From contig JAUYQZ010000044.1 in NCBI GenBank assembly GCA_030695415.1, positions 1 through 64,000 on the forward strand: DNA of 64,000 nt. The letters are read 5' to 3'. The first letter of the stretch is position 1. Every line of letters starts with the position of its first letter. A program made the position numbers and the translations under genes. This DNA comes from Hylemonella sp. Lineage in GTDB: Bacteria; Pseudomonadota; Gammaproteobacteria; Burkholderiales; Burkholderiaceae_C. Below are positions 20,813-29,393 of this stretch, piece after piece. The notes beneath the pieces are model-generated. The model did no database searches. It saw only the letters and a program-made list of their open reading frames with translations, and was not told the DNA's origin.

Positions 20813-20875
20813 GATGTTGTTCCTGTGAGTGAGGTTTGAATGAAATGGGAGAGGGGCACCCGCCTGCCTCGCGGC

Positions 20876-22498
20876 TCAGTAGCCCGCGGCCTGGCCGTCG
20901 CGGCGCGGGTCGCTCGCCGCGATATAGCCTTCGACCTTGGGGTCGCCGGCGCGCCAGATGAACTGGCCGGCGCCGAAGTCCTGGTAGGAGTCGTTGATGA
21001 CCTCCATCCGGTGGCCGCGCGCCGACAGGCCCTGCACGGTGGCCGGGTTCATGGTCGCCTCGACGTTGATCTCGAAGCCCGCGTTGTAGCGCCAGCGCGG
21101 TGCGTCACAGGCGGTCTGCGGGTTCTGACCGTAGTCCAGCATGCGCACCAGGGTCTGCAGGTGGCCCTGCGGCTGCATATTGCCCCCCATCACGCCAAAG
21201 CTCATCACCGGCTGGCCGTCTTTCGTCAGGAAGGCGGGGATGATGGTGTGAATGGGCCGCTTGCCCGGCGCCACCAGGTTGGCTGTGTTGTGACCCGCCG
21301 GGTCCACGTTGAAGCCGTGACCGCGGTTCTGCAGGCTGATGCCGAAAGTCGGCTCGACGCAGCCCGAGCCGAAGCCCATGAAGTTGCTCTGGATGAAGCT
21401 GATCATCATGCCGCTCTCGTCGGCCGCCGTGAGGTAGATGGTGCCGCCCTTGACCGGGTTGCCGGCCTTGAAGTCCTGCGCCTTTTTCATATCGATGAGC
21501 TTGGCGCGGCTGGCCAGGTAGGCATCGTCCAGCATCTGCTCAGGCGTCACGTGCATGGCCGAGGGCTCGGCCACGTAGCGGTAGACGTCGGCGAAGGCCA
21601 GCTTCATGGCCTCGATCTGCAGGTGCTGCGAATCCACGCTGTCCACGGGCAGGCTGCCCAGGTCGAACTTGTCCAGGATGCCCAGCGCCATCTGCGCGGC
21701 AATGCCCTGCCCGTTGGGCGGGATCTCGTGCAGGGTGTGGCCGCGGTAATTCTTGGCCAGGGGCTGCACCCACTCGGGCTGGTAGGCGGCGAGGTCGCTG
21801 GCCTTCAGGGCACCGCCGCACTCGGCAGCGAAGCTCGCCAGGGCCTGGGCGATCTCGCCGCGGTAATAGGCCTCGCCCTTGGTCTGGGCGATGGCACGCA
21901 GCGCACGCGCCGCGGCCTTGAACTGGAACAGCTCACCGACCTTCGGCGCCCGGCCCCAGGGTAGGAAACTCTGGGCAAACCCCGGCACGCTCTTGAGCTC
22001 GGGCGTGGCGGCGGCCCACTTCTGCTGCACCACCACAGGGATGAGGTAACCGCGCTCAGCGATCTCGATGGCCGGCTGCAGCAGGTCGGCAAAGGACAGC
22101 TTGCCGAAGCGCTCGCTCAAGGCCACCCAGCCGGCCACGGCGCCGGGCACGGTGACCGAGTCGATGCCGCGCTTGGGCGGCGTCTTGGCACCGTCACCGT
22201 ACTTGGCGCGGAAGTACTCGGGTGTCCAGCCCTGCGGGGCACGGCCCGAGGCGTTGAGGCCATGCAGCTCCTTGCCGTCCCACAGGATGGCGAAGGCATC
22301 GCTGCCCAGGCCGTTGCTGACGGGCTCAACGATCATCATCGCCGCCGCCGCGGCAATGGCGGCGTCCACGGCGTTGCCGCCCTGCTGCATCATGCGCAGG
22401 CCGGCCTGCGCGGCCTGCGGGTGCGAGGTGGAGACGACATTGCGCGCGAAGACCGGCAGGCGCGTGCTGGTGTAGGGGGTGCTGTAGTTGAAGTTCAT
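20876..22498 (-). CDS. ggt: Gamma-glutamyltransferase family protein
   Basis: The 540-residue Ntn-hydrolase-like protein should cleave gamma-glutamyl or acyl amide bonds and self-process into two subunits. The N-terminal block STSHPQAAQAGLRMMQQGGNAVDAAIAAA is typical. The self-cleavage threonine should be in VKGGTIYLTAADESGMM, where GGT replaces the usual GTTH-like context, so this is a divergent member. No clear signal peptide is seen, so it may be cytoplasmic, unlike the periplasmic E. coli enzyme. The start is ATG 22498, six bases after GGAG; the frame upstream is only read-through of the leader. It lies downstream of tctBA, after a terminator. Confidence 0.88.
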   Translation of the reverse strand: MNFNYSTPYTSTRLPVFARNVVSTSHPQAAQAGLRMMQQGGNAVDAAIAAAAAMMIVEPVSNGLGSDAFAILWDGKELHGLNASGRAPQGWTPEYFRAKYGDGAKTPPKRGIDSVTVPGAVAGWVALSERFGKLSFADLLQPAIEIAERGYLIPVVVQQKWAAATPELKSVPGFAQSFLPWGRAPKVGELFQFKAAARALRAIAQTKGEAYYRGEIAQALASFAAECGGALKASDLAAYQPEWVQPLAKNYRGHTLHEIPPNGQGIAAQMALGILDKFDLGSLPVDSVDSQHLQIEAMKLAFADVYRYVAEPSAMHVTPEQMLDDAYLASRAKLIDMKKAQDFKAGNPVKGGTIYLTAADESGMMISFIQSNFMGFGSGCVEPTFGISLQNRGHGFNVDPAGHNTANLVAPGKRPIHTIIPAFLTKDGQPVMSFGVMGGNMQPQGHLQTLVRMLDYGQNPQTACDAPRWRYNAGFEINVEATMNPATVQGLSARGHRMEVINDSYQDFGAGQFIWRAGDPKVEGYIAASDPRRDGQAAGY

Positions 22499-22549
22499 GG
22501 TGGGCTCCATCCTGGGGTATCCGATGACGCGACAAGGAAGAATGCATCG

Positions 22550-22583
22550 AACAGAAACGGCACCCGAAGGTGCCGTTTCTGTT
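22550..22583 (-). terminator. Terminator of tctBA
   Basis: A perfect 15-bp stem (AACAGAAACGGCACC and complement) closes a four-base loop that reads TTCG on the minus strand, the very stable UUCG tetraloop. It lies just after the tctA stop and before ggt. The 3' side is T-rich (GTTTCTGTT). Confidence 0.85.
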
Positions 22584-22601
22584 GCACGAAACAGCGGGAT
22601 C

Positions 22602-24119
22602 TCACTCCTCGACGAAGGCTTCCTCGCGTTTGGACTTGATCGACGGCAGCAGCACGATGATGAGCAGCAGCAGCGCCATGCCCAGCAGCGTGGCCGAGAG
22701 CGGACGCGTGACCAGCACGCTCCAGTCGCCGCGCGACAGCAGCAGCGCACGGCGCAGGTTCTCTTCCATCATCGGGCCCAGGATAAGGCCCAGCAGCAGC
22801 GGTGCGGGCTCAACCCCCAGCTTGATAAAGCCGTAGCCGATGACGCCGAACATGGCCACCATCCAGACATCCCAGGTGTTGTTGTTGGTGGAGTACACGC
22901 CCACGGCGCAGAACAGCACGATGGCGGGGAACAACCAGCGGTAGGGCACGGACAGCAGCTTGATCCAGATACCGATCAGCGGCAGATTCAGGACGATCAG
23001 CATCAGGTTGCCGATCCACATGGAAGCGATCAGACCCCAGAACAGCTCGGGGTTGCTGGTCATCACCTGCGGCCCGGGCTGGATGTTGTGGATGGTCATG
23101 GCACCGACCATCAGCGCCATCACCGGGTTGGGCGGAATGCCCAGCGTCAGCAGCGGGATGAAGGAGGTCTGCGAGCCGGCGTTGTTGGCCGACTCGGGCG
23201 CGGCCACGCCGCGGATATTGCCCTGACCGAAGGGCACCTCGCCCGGCTTGAGCTTGGTCTTCTTCTCGATGGAGTAGGCCGCAAAGGCCGACAGCAGCGC
23301 ACCGCCGCCGGGCAGGATGCCCAGCATGGAGCCCAGGGCCGTACCGCGCAGCACCGCCGGGATCATGCGCTTGAAGTCTTCCTTGGACGGATAGATGTGG
23401 GTGACCTTGCCGGTGAACACCTCGCGCTTGTCTTCCGGGTGCGACAAATTCTGGATGATCTCGCCGTAGCCGAACACGCCCATGGCGATCACGATGAAGC
23501 CGATGCCGTCGGTCAGTTCCGGGATGTCGAAGGAGTAGCGCGCCACGCCCGAGTTCACGTCGGTGCCGACCAGGCCCAGCAGCAGGCCCAGGATGATCAT
23601 GGCGACGGCCTTCAGCAGCGAACCCGAAGCCAGCACCACGGCGCCGATCAGGCCCAGGACCATCAGCGAGAAGTACTCGGCCGGGCCGAACTTGAAGGCG
23701 ACTTCCGTCAAGGGGGCGGCGAAGGCGGCCAGGATCAGCGTGCCCACGCAGCCGGCGAAAAAGGAGCCCATGCCGGCAGCGGCCAGCGCCGGGCCCGCCC
23801 GGCCCTTGCGCGCCATCTGGTAGCCGTCGATCACGGTCACCACCGAAGAGGACTCACCCGGCAGGTTGACCAGGATGGCGGTGGTGGAGCCGCCGTACTG
23901 GGCACCGTAGTAGATACCGGCCAGCATGATCAGCGCAGCCACCGGGGGCAGCGCATAGGTGGCGGGCAGCAGCATGGCGATGGTGGCGATCGGGCCCACG
24001 CCCGGCAGCACACCGATCAGCGTGCCCAGCAGCACACCGATGAAGCAATACAGCAAATTCTGGAAGGTGAAGGCGACGCCGAAACCCAGCGAGAGGTTGT
24101 TGAAAAGATCGAATTCCAT
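22602..24119 (-). CDS. tctA: Tripartite tricarboxylate transporter large permease
   Basis: TctA is the 12-helix-type membrane subunit of a TTT uptake system for carboxylates. The 505-residue protein starts MEFDLFNNLSLGFGVAF. The family motifs GVLPGVGPIATIAML, GGSTTAILVNLPGE and LGILPGGGALLSAF are present. The start is supported by GAGGAG nine bases upstream. It follows tctB by 13 bases. No TctC receptor is adjacent, which means a receptor elsewhere must serve it. Confidence 0.95.
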   Translation of the reverse strand: MEFDLFNNLSLGFGVAFTFQNLLYCFIGVLLGTLIGVLPGVGPIATIAMLLPATYALPPVAALIMLAGIYYGAQYGGSTTAILVNLPGESSSVVTVIDGYQMARKGRAGPALAAAGMGSFFAGCVGTLILAAFAAPLTEVAFKFGPAEYFSLMVLGLIGAVVLASGSLLKAVAMIILGLLLGLVGTDVNSGVARYSFDIPELTDGIGFIVIAMGVFGYGEIIQNLSHPEDKREVFTGKVTHIYPSKEDFKRMIPAVLRGTALGSMLGILPGGGALLSAFAAYSIEKKTKLKPGEVPFGQGNIRGVAAPESANNAGSQTSFIPLLTLGIPPNPVMALMVGAMTIHNIQPGPQVMTSNPELFWGLIASMWIGNLMLIVLNLPLIGIWIKLLSVPYRWLFPAIVLFCAVGVYSTNNNTWDVWMVAMFGVIGYGFIKLGVEPAPLLLGLILGPMMEENLRRALLLSRGDWSVLVTRPLSATLLGMALLLLIIVLLPSIKSKREEAFVEE

Positions 24120-24132
24120 ATTCTTGTGCTCC

Positions 24133-24624
24133 TCAGCCCGTGATGAAAGCAGGCCAGACCTGGAACTGCAGGTTGAGCAGTTTCACGAACGCACCGTAGC
24201 TGATGATGGCCAGGATGGTGGCCAGGACCAGCACCTCACGCAACTTGAACTTCTCGCCCGCCAGGCTGGCCAGGATGGTCAGGCCGTAGATGGCGGGAAC
24301 CAGGCCCATGGCGGGCAGGCCGAACTTGGGCAGGCCACCGAGCAGAATGCCGAAGAGCACGTTGGCGCCGATGATGTAGACCAGCGGCCGCCAGGCCATG
24401 CCGCCCAGCTTGTCCCCCGTCTCCGTCCTGGTCACCACGCCCTTGAAGGTGATCATCCCACCCAGCAGGGCGAGGATGATCCCCAGCATCAGCGGGAAGT
24501 AGCCGGGGCCCATGCGGGCGCCGGTACCGATGTTGTAGTTGGTCGCCCCGATGGCAAATGCAGCACCCACGATGGTGAACATCAGGCCGGAGTAAAAATC
24601 TTTTTCACTCTTGATGAATCTCAC
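24133..24624 (-). CDS. tctB: Tripartite tricarboxylate transporter small permease
   Basis: This is the 163-residue small membrane subunit of the TTT transporter, with four hydrophobic helices (SGLMFTIVGAAFAIG, the LMLGIILALLGG helix, PLVYIIGANVLFGILL, and VLATILAIISYGAFV). The motif GTGARMGPGYFPLMLG matches the TctB signature. I place the start at GTG 24624, seven bases after AGGAGA; an in-frame ATG eleven codons upstream would give an atypical basic leader. Confidence 0.88.
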   Translation of the reverse strand: MRFIKSEKDFYSGLMFTIVGAAFAIGATNYNIGTGARMGPGYFPLMLGIILALLGGMITFKGVVTRTETGDKLGGMAWRPLVYIIGANVLFGILLGGLPKFGLPAMGLVPAIYGLTILASLAGEKFKLREVLVLATILAIISYGAFVKLLNLQFQVWPAFITG

Positions 24625-24792
24625 GAACTTGTCTCCTACGGGCCGTGCCCGAAACACTCGGGATTCTCCCCCCGAATAACACTCATGCCGGATGTGGATT
24701 ACACCTATTCCGCCCTTGCTAACGCTCGCTGATCGGCAGGGAATACCCTAGGTCGAGGACCGGTGTGCGCCGTGGCCTCGCACCAGTCTGGA

Positions 24793-26583
24793 TCAGGTCA
24801 GGGGCGGCGTGGCACCCAGCACCTCGTCGATGACCGTCAGCCCCTCGGCGACACGCAAGGCACCGGCCAGGCGCAGCGGCCGCATGCCGTCGGCCACGGC
24901 CTGGCGCTTGAGCGCGTCGATATTGGGCTCCTTGCTGACCTTGTCCTTGAAGGCCTCGCTGATCACCAGCAGCTCGTACAGCCCCATGCGGCCCTGGTAG
25001 CCCGTCATGCGGCAGTCCACGCAGCCCACCGGCTTGAAAGGCTTGTAGCCGCCGCTGATGTTCCAGGGCTTCACCATCTCGCCCAGCTGCTCGCGCGTGG
25101 CCGCCTCGTCCGGCTGCTTGCACTGCTTGCACAGGGTGCGCACCAGTCGCTGCGCCAGAACGCCCAGCACCGTGGCGTTGAGCAGATAGGGCGGAATGCC
25201 CAGCTCCATCAGGCGCGTGATGGCCGAGGGGGCGTCATTGGTGTGCAGGGTGGAAAACACCAGGTGACCGGTGAGCGCCGCCTGCACCGCCATCTCGGCG
25301 GTCTCCAGGTCGCGGATTTCGCCCACCATGATGATGTCCGGGTCCTGCCGCATCAAGGCGCGCAGGCCCTCGGGGAAACCGAAGTCCAGTTGCGGCTGCA
25401 CCTGGGTCTGGTTGAAGGCCGGCTCGATCATCTCGATCGGGTCCTCCACGGTGCTGACGTTGACCTCTTCGGTCGCCACCCGTTTCAGCGTGGAATACAG
25501 CGTGGTGGTCTTGCCCGAGCCCGTGGGCCCGGTCACGAGGATGATGCCGTGCGGGCGCTTGACCAGCGTCTCCCAGCGCTGCGCGTCGTGCGGGGAGAAG
25601 CCCAGCTCGGCCAGGTCCTTGACCGTGGTGTCCGGGTCGAAGATACGCATCACCATCTTCTCGCCGAAAGCCGTAGGCAGGGTGGAAATACGCATCTCCA
25701 CCTCGTCGCCACCGGGGTTGCGCGTCTTGATCCGGCCGTCCTGCGGACGGCGTTTCTCGATCACGTCCATGCGGCCCAGCAACTTGATGCGCGCCGTCAT
25801 CGCCGTGAGCACGCCCATAGGCATCTGGTAGACCGGGTGCAGCACGCCGTCGATGCGGAAGCGGATCACGCCCTGCTCGCGCCGCGGCTCCAGGTGGATG
25901 TCACTGGCCCGCTGGTCGAAGGCGTATTGCCACAGCCAGTCCACCACCTGCACGACGCTCTGGTCGTTGGCGTCGAGTTGCTTGTTGCTCTTGCCCAGCT
26001 CCACCAGCTGCTCGAAGCTGGCACCCGTGTTGCCGCTGCCCGACTTCATGGCCGAGCGCACCGACTTGGCCAGGGCAAAGAACTCGGCGGTGTAGCGCGT
26101 GATCTCGCCCGGGCTGGCGATCACCCGGCGCACACTGCGCCGGGTCTGGCGCTCGACCTCGCCCACCCAGTCGGTGATGTAGGGCTCGGCCGTGGCCACC
26201 ACCACTTCATTGGGCAGCACCTGCACCGGCAACACCTTGTGGCGCTCGGCGTAGGCCGCGCTCATGCTGTCGGCCACCTTGCCCACGTCCACCTTCAGCG
26301 GGTCGATGCGCAGGTAGTCCAGCCCGGCGCGGCCGGCCAGCCACTGCGTGAGGCTTTCCACGTCCATTGGCTTGTGATCGACCGCACGACGGATCGAGAC
26401 GCTGGCCAGGCGCAACAGCGCATGCTGGGCGCTCTCGGCCTGCGAACAGCGTGCGATGGTGCGCTGCGCCTCGTCGTCGGCGATCACGCCGTCGGCCTGC
26501 AGCCACTCGACCAGACGGCGCCAGTCCACCGGCCCCACGTGCTCCGACTTGGACAGGCTCTTGAGTTTGGGCTGGGCGCTCAT
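24793..26583 (-). CDS. GspE/PilB-family secretion or pilus ATPase
   Basis: The 596-residue hexameric ATPase type powers type II secretion or type IV pilus assembly. It has an N-terminal MshEN-like helical domain, then VTGPTGSGKTTTLYSTL (Walker A), the Asp-box FPEGLRALMRQDPD leading to IIMVGEIRDLETAEMAV (Walker B), GHLVFSTLHTND (His-box), and a tetracysteine zinc site made of CKQCKQ and CVDCRMTGYQGRMGLYE. No other gsp or pil gene is nearby. The stop is followed by no partner, and upstream a methyltransferase gene ends seven bases away, so those two form an operon. It could be an orphan PilB/GspE or serve genes elsewhere. Confidence 0.9.
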   Translation of the reverse strand: MSAQPKLKSLSKSEHVGPVDWRRLVEWLQADGVIADDEAQRTIARCSQAESAQHALLRLASVSIRRAVDHKPMDVESLTQWLAGRAGLDYLRIDPLKVDVGKVADSMSAAYAERHKVLPVQVLPNEVVVATAEPYITDWVGEVERQTRRSVRRVIASPGEITRYTAEFFALAKSVRSAMKSGSGNTGASFEQLVELGKSNKQLDANDQSVVQVVDWLWQYAFDQRASDIHLEPRREQGVIRFRIDGVLHPVYQMPMGVLTAMTARIKLLGRMDVIEKRRPQDGRIKTRNPGGDEVEMRISTLPTAFGEKMVMRIFDPDTTVKDLAELGFSPHDAQRWETLVKRPHGIILVTGPTGSGKTTTLYSTLKRVATEEVNVSTVEDPIEMIEPAFNQTQVQPQLDFGFPEGLRALMRQDPDIIMVGEIRDLETAEMAVQAALTGHLVFSTLHTNDAPSAITRLMELGIPPYLLNATVLGVLAQRLVRTLCKQCKQPDEAATREQLGEMVKPWNISGGYKPFKPVGCVDCRMTGYQGRMGLYELLVISEAFKDKVSKEPNIDALKRQAVADGMRPLRLAGALRVAEGLTVIDEVLGATPPLT

Positions 26584-26590
26584 GGATGGT

Positions 26591-27349
26591 TTACAGGTCA
26601 GCAATGGGTTTGAAGCCGCGCAGCCACTTGGGTGCCGGCAGGCCCCACTGAGTCTGGATGATTTCGGCGCGCTCGGCAAGCTCGGCGCGCTTCGGACGCG
26701 AGGGCGTGCGCTGGGCCAGCACCACGGTGTTGCCTTCGCGCGTCGCCTTGAAGGCCCAGACGGCCTCGCGACCAAAGGCGGCGGCGATCTTGTCCACGCT
26801 CCTGGCATAGCTGGAGGAGCGCCCGAAGAGGTTGACCGTCATGCAACCCTCTTCCGTCAGCAGGCGGCGGCAATGGGCATAGAACTCGGCACTGTCGAGC
26901 ACGGGCGCTGCCGCCTCCTGGTCGTACAGGTCCACCTGCAGCGCGTCCACCGTACCGAACCACTCGGGCTTCTGAATTTCCTTGGCCGCGTCGGCCAGGA
27001 TGACCTGCATCCTCGTCGTGTCCGCGGGCAGCTTGAACCAGCCGCGGCAGGCCGCCAGCACCTGCGGGTTGAGCTCGATGGCCGTCGTCTTCATGCGCAC
27101 GACCTTGGCGCAGAACTTGGTCAGCGAACCGGCGCCCAGGCCCAGCTGAACGGCCTGGCGTTTCGTGACGGTGCTCGGCGCAACAAACAAGAGCCAAGCC
27201 ATCATCCGCTGGATGTACTCGTGCACCAGGTGCGTCGGGTCCCGGGTGTCCATGGAGCCCTGGATCCAGATCGAATCCAGATGCAGATGGCGGATGGGGC
27301 CTTCGTCGGAGAAGTGGACTTCGGGGAGGGTGGCTTTTTGTTTGCTCAA
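26591..27349 (-). CDS. Spermidine synthase-like SAM-dependent methyltransferase fold protein
   Basis: This is a roughly 252-residue protein of the spermine/spermidine synthase-like Rossmann fold. Motif I is QLGLGAGSLTKFCAKV, followed by TTAIELNPQV and the acidic VDALQVDLYDQEAAAPVL. It lacks clear polyamine-binding residues, so transfer of methyl or aminopropyl groups is open. The start is uncertain: homologues begin near SKQKATLPEVHFSD, so I take TTG 27349, but it has no good ribosome-binding site. The next in-frame ATG (27430) lies inside the long repeat element. It is the first gene of an operon with the GspE-type ATPase, seven bases apart. Confidence 0.75.
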   Translation of the reverse strand: MSKQKATLPEVHFSDEGPIRHLHLDSIWIQGSMDTRDPTHLVHEYIQRMMAWLLFVAPSTVTKRQAVQLGLGAGSLTKFCAKVVRMKTTAIELNPQVLAACRGWFKLPADTTRMQVILADAAKEIQKPEWFGTVDALQVDLYDQEAAAPVLDSAEFYAHCRRLLTEEGCMTVNLFGRSSSYARSVDKIAAAFGREAVWAFKATREGNTVVLAQRTPSRPKRAELAERAEIIQTQWGLPAPKWLRGFKPIADL

Positions 27350-27417
27350 GGTGAAGGGGATTATCGCTGTCGTTTTCTTCTGGCAGTTCGTGGTTTTGAC
27401 TGGCGTCGCCTGGTCTG

Positions 27418-27858
27418 CCCCCCCACTCATCCCCCCGCCCTTCTCTACCCCCGCCGGGGTAGAGAAGGGGGCCTTGATTTGACCTGGGCGCGCCGGCTAC
27501 GCATTTACGGCAGGTGAGGTCGCGGTGCGGGTTGGCTCACCTCGACCGCAGGCACGCGGTCGTAGAGAACTCGACCGAAATTGCACGCCACGGCTGGCGG
27601 CTGCGCCGCCCAGCAGCGAGGCAGGAGATGCGCGGCATGGTGCAATCTTGACTCGTTCACGGCAGGCCGCGCGCGGCCTGCCGTTCGGGGCGCAAGGATC
27701 AGCATCCTTTGACTACGACCGCAAGCCTGAAATGCCCGCACTCACAGACGGTGGCGACGCCACGCGCCGTAGAAGCGTGGTCAAAAAACCAAAAGCGAAA
27801 TCCAGGCTCCCTTCTCTACCCCGGCGGGGGAAGAGAAGGGCGGGGGGATGAGTGGGGG
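27418..27858. repeat. Long nested-palindrome element, copy A (441 bp)
   Basis: This is a non-coding element. The ends are inverted repeats of about 50 bp: left C-run, ACTCAT, C-run, then a hairpin CCCTTCTCTACCCC-CGCC-GGGGTAGAGAAGGG; the right end is nearly its complement. Inside are further inverted blocks: GCCGGCTACG on the left and CCGTAGAAGCG on the right, and GCGGTCGTAG on the left against GACTACGACCGC on the right. No ORF is credible. It fills most of the 27350-27899 gap between a glycosylase gene's stop and the methyltransferase start. Copies B and C share its plan. No target-site duplication is evident. Confidence 0.85.
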
Positions 27859-27899
27859 AAAGAAAGGTGCTTCGCAAAAAGAAACAACACCCAGCCAAA

Positions 27900-28418
27900 T
27901 CACAACAACCCCGCCTGAACCACAGCCTCCCGCCAGGCGCTCAGCTTTCGTTCAAAGCTCCACGAAGCATTTGCCGGACTTGTCGACGGCAACTTCACCA
28001 GCGGAAAGTCCTCCACGCCCAGGGCTGAACGGACCGACTTGGCATGCCGGAAGCTTTCACCGCCGTTGTGCACGATCAGCCGCAATTGCGGGCAACGCCG
28101 CCGCAAGGCCGCAAAGTCATTGACCTCGGGGTTGCGGATGGCCGAATCCAGACTGCCCTCCCGCTCGCAACTCGCGTAGACATCCCAGATGCCCAGCCCA
28201 TGCGCCAGCACCCAGGCACAACGTTCGGCGTACTGCTCACGCCCAGGCAAGGGATGCGCCGGCCACAGGGCCTGCAGGATCTTCCAGAAGTGGTTCTGCG
28301 GGTGCGCGTAGTACTGCTGAGACTGCAAGGACGCCACGCTCGGAAAGCTGCCGAGAATGAGCAGACGGGTAGCCACACTCACCAAAGGCGGCAGGCCCTG
28401 CAGGGGTCGTGGTCTCAT
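27900..28418 (-). CDS. DNA-deoxyinosine glycosylase (UDG family 6)
   Basis: The 172-residue protein resembles family-6 (HDG) members of the uracil-DNA glycosylase superfamily, which remove hypoxanthine from DNA. The visible motifs are ILGSFPSVASLQSQQYYAHP with NHFW right after, and LPSTSPANASWSF near the end, matching the GSFPG...YYAHPxNxFW and SxSPAN patterns. The first motif carries the key Asn of the family. It begins with an ATGA overlap with tatD upstream, so the two form a likely operon for DNA repair or turnover. Confidence 0.85.
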   Translation of the reverse strand: MRPRPLQGLPPLVSVATRLLILGSFPSVASLQSQQYYAHPQNHFWKILQALWPAHPLPGREQYAERCAWVLAHGLGIWDVYASCEREGSLDSAIRNPEVNDFAALRRRCPQLRLIVHNGGESFRHAKSVRSALGVEDFPLVKLPSTSPANASWSFERKLSAWREAVVQAGLL

Positions 28419-29269
28419 GCCGGAGCCGAACTCGCGATGTGCATGCGCGGCAAGGCGTCCTTGGCATTCTCACGCGTCTGCCGCGCCAGCACCGCCGGCT
28501 CCAGCCCCCGCAACCCGGCCAGCACCTCCGCAATGCGCGGCAGTTCCCCCGGCTCGTTGCGCCCCTGCGCTTCACCCGCCGCACGTTGCCCGGCCGTCGT
28601 GTACAGCCAGTGCGGCGGCATGTCGGGCGAATCCGTCTCCAGCACGATGGCCTCCAGCGGCAGTTCGGCGGCCAGCCGGCGCAGGTTCTGCGCGCGCTCG
28701 TAGCTCAGCGCGCCACCGAAACCCAGCTTCAAGCCGAGCCCGATGAAAGCCTGGGCCTGCTGCAGGCTGCCGTTGAAGGCATGGGCAATGCCCTGCCAGG
28801 GCTGGCCACCCCCGACGGCGCGCAAGCCCTTGAGCAACATGTCGGCCGAGCGCCGCACATGCAGAATCACCGGCAGGCCGTGCTTGCGGGCCAGCCTGAG
28901 CTGCTCCACATAGAAATGTTCCTGCCGCTCGCGCAGCGGCGTTTCACAAAGCTCGGGAACGAAGTAGTCCAGCCCGATTTCGCCCACGGCCACAAGATGC
29001 GGGTCCTCGCGGTGCTCGGCCAGGGCGGCGTCCAGCCGGGCCAGGTCGCCGTCCTGCGCGTCTTTCACGTAAAGCGGGTGGATGCCCAGGGCGTAGCTGT
29101 CACCGAACTGGTGCGCCAGGGCGCGCGTCGCCTCAAAATGCGCCACCTGAACGGCGGGCAGCACGCAATGGACCACGCCGCGCTGGCGGGCGCGCTCGCG
29201 CACCTCGGCCACGTCAGCCGCGAACTCCGGCGCGTCCAGGTGGCAATGGGTGTCGATCCATCCAGTCAT
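28415..29269 (-). CDS. TatD-family metal-dependent hydrolase (DNase)
   Basis: The 284-residue protein has the TatD TIM-barrel metal ligands: WIDTHCHLDAPEF (HxH), VAVGEIGLDYF, PVILHVRRSADML (H), GIAHAFNGSLQQA (H) and VLETDSPDMPPHW (D). TatD family members are metal-dependent 3'-exonucleases acting on DNA. The start is ATG 29269 (MTGWIDTHCH); an upstream ATG would add eight residues without homology. Its stop codon overlaps the glycosylase start as ATGA. Confidence 0.9.
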   Translation of the reverse strand: MTGWIDTHCHLDAPEFAADVAEVRERARQRGVVHCVLPAVQVAHFEATRALAHQFGDSYALGIHPLYVKDAQDGDLARLDAALAEHREDPHLVAVGEIGLDYFVPELCETPLRERQEHFYVEQLRLARKHGLPVILHVRRSADMLLKGLRAVGGGQPWQGIAHAFNGSLQQAQAFIGLGLKLGFGGALSYERAQNLRRLAAELPLEAIVLETDSPDMPPHWLYTTAGQRAAGEAQGRNEPGELPRIAEVLAGLRGLEPAVLARQTRENAKDALPRMHIASSAPA

Positions 29270-29393
29270 TGGCATGCCCCGATGATGCCGCATGACCCTG
29301 GCCCCGGGCAGGCCGCGGATGCAAAAAACGGCCAGCCGTGCTACCGTTGCTGCGACGCCGCCCTATCGGTGGCCCAACACCCCAGGTGTACGC

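Noticed and set aside
22488-24143. 551-residue plus-strand frame opposite tctA
   Set aside because: Repetitive Gln/His/Asp composition with no domain; antisense of tctA.
27418-27858. Treating the long repeat's in-frame reading as an extended methyltransferase N-terminus (ATG 27430)
   Set aside because: The added residues come from the repeat's palindromic arm, and homologues start near the SKQKATLPEV segment.
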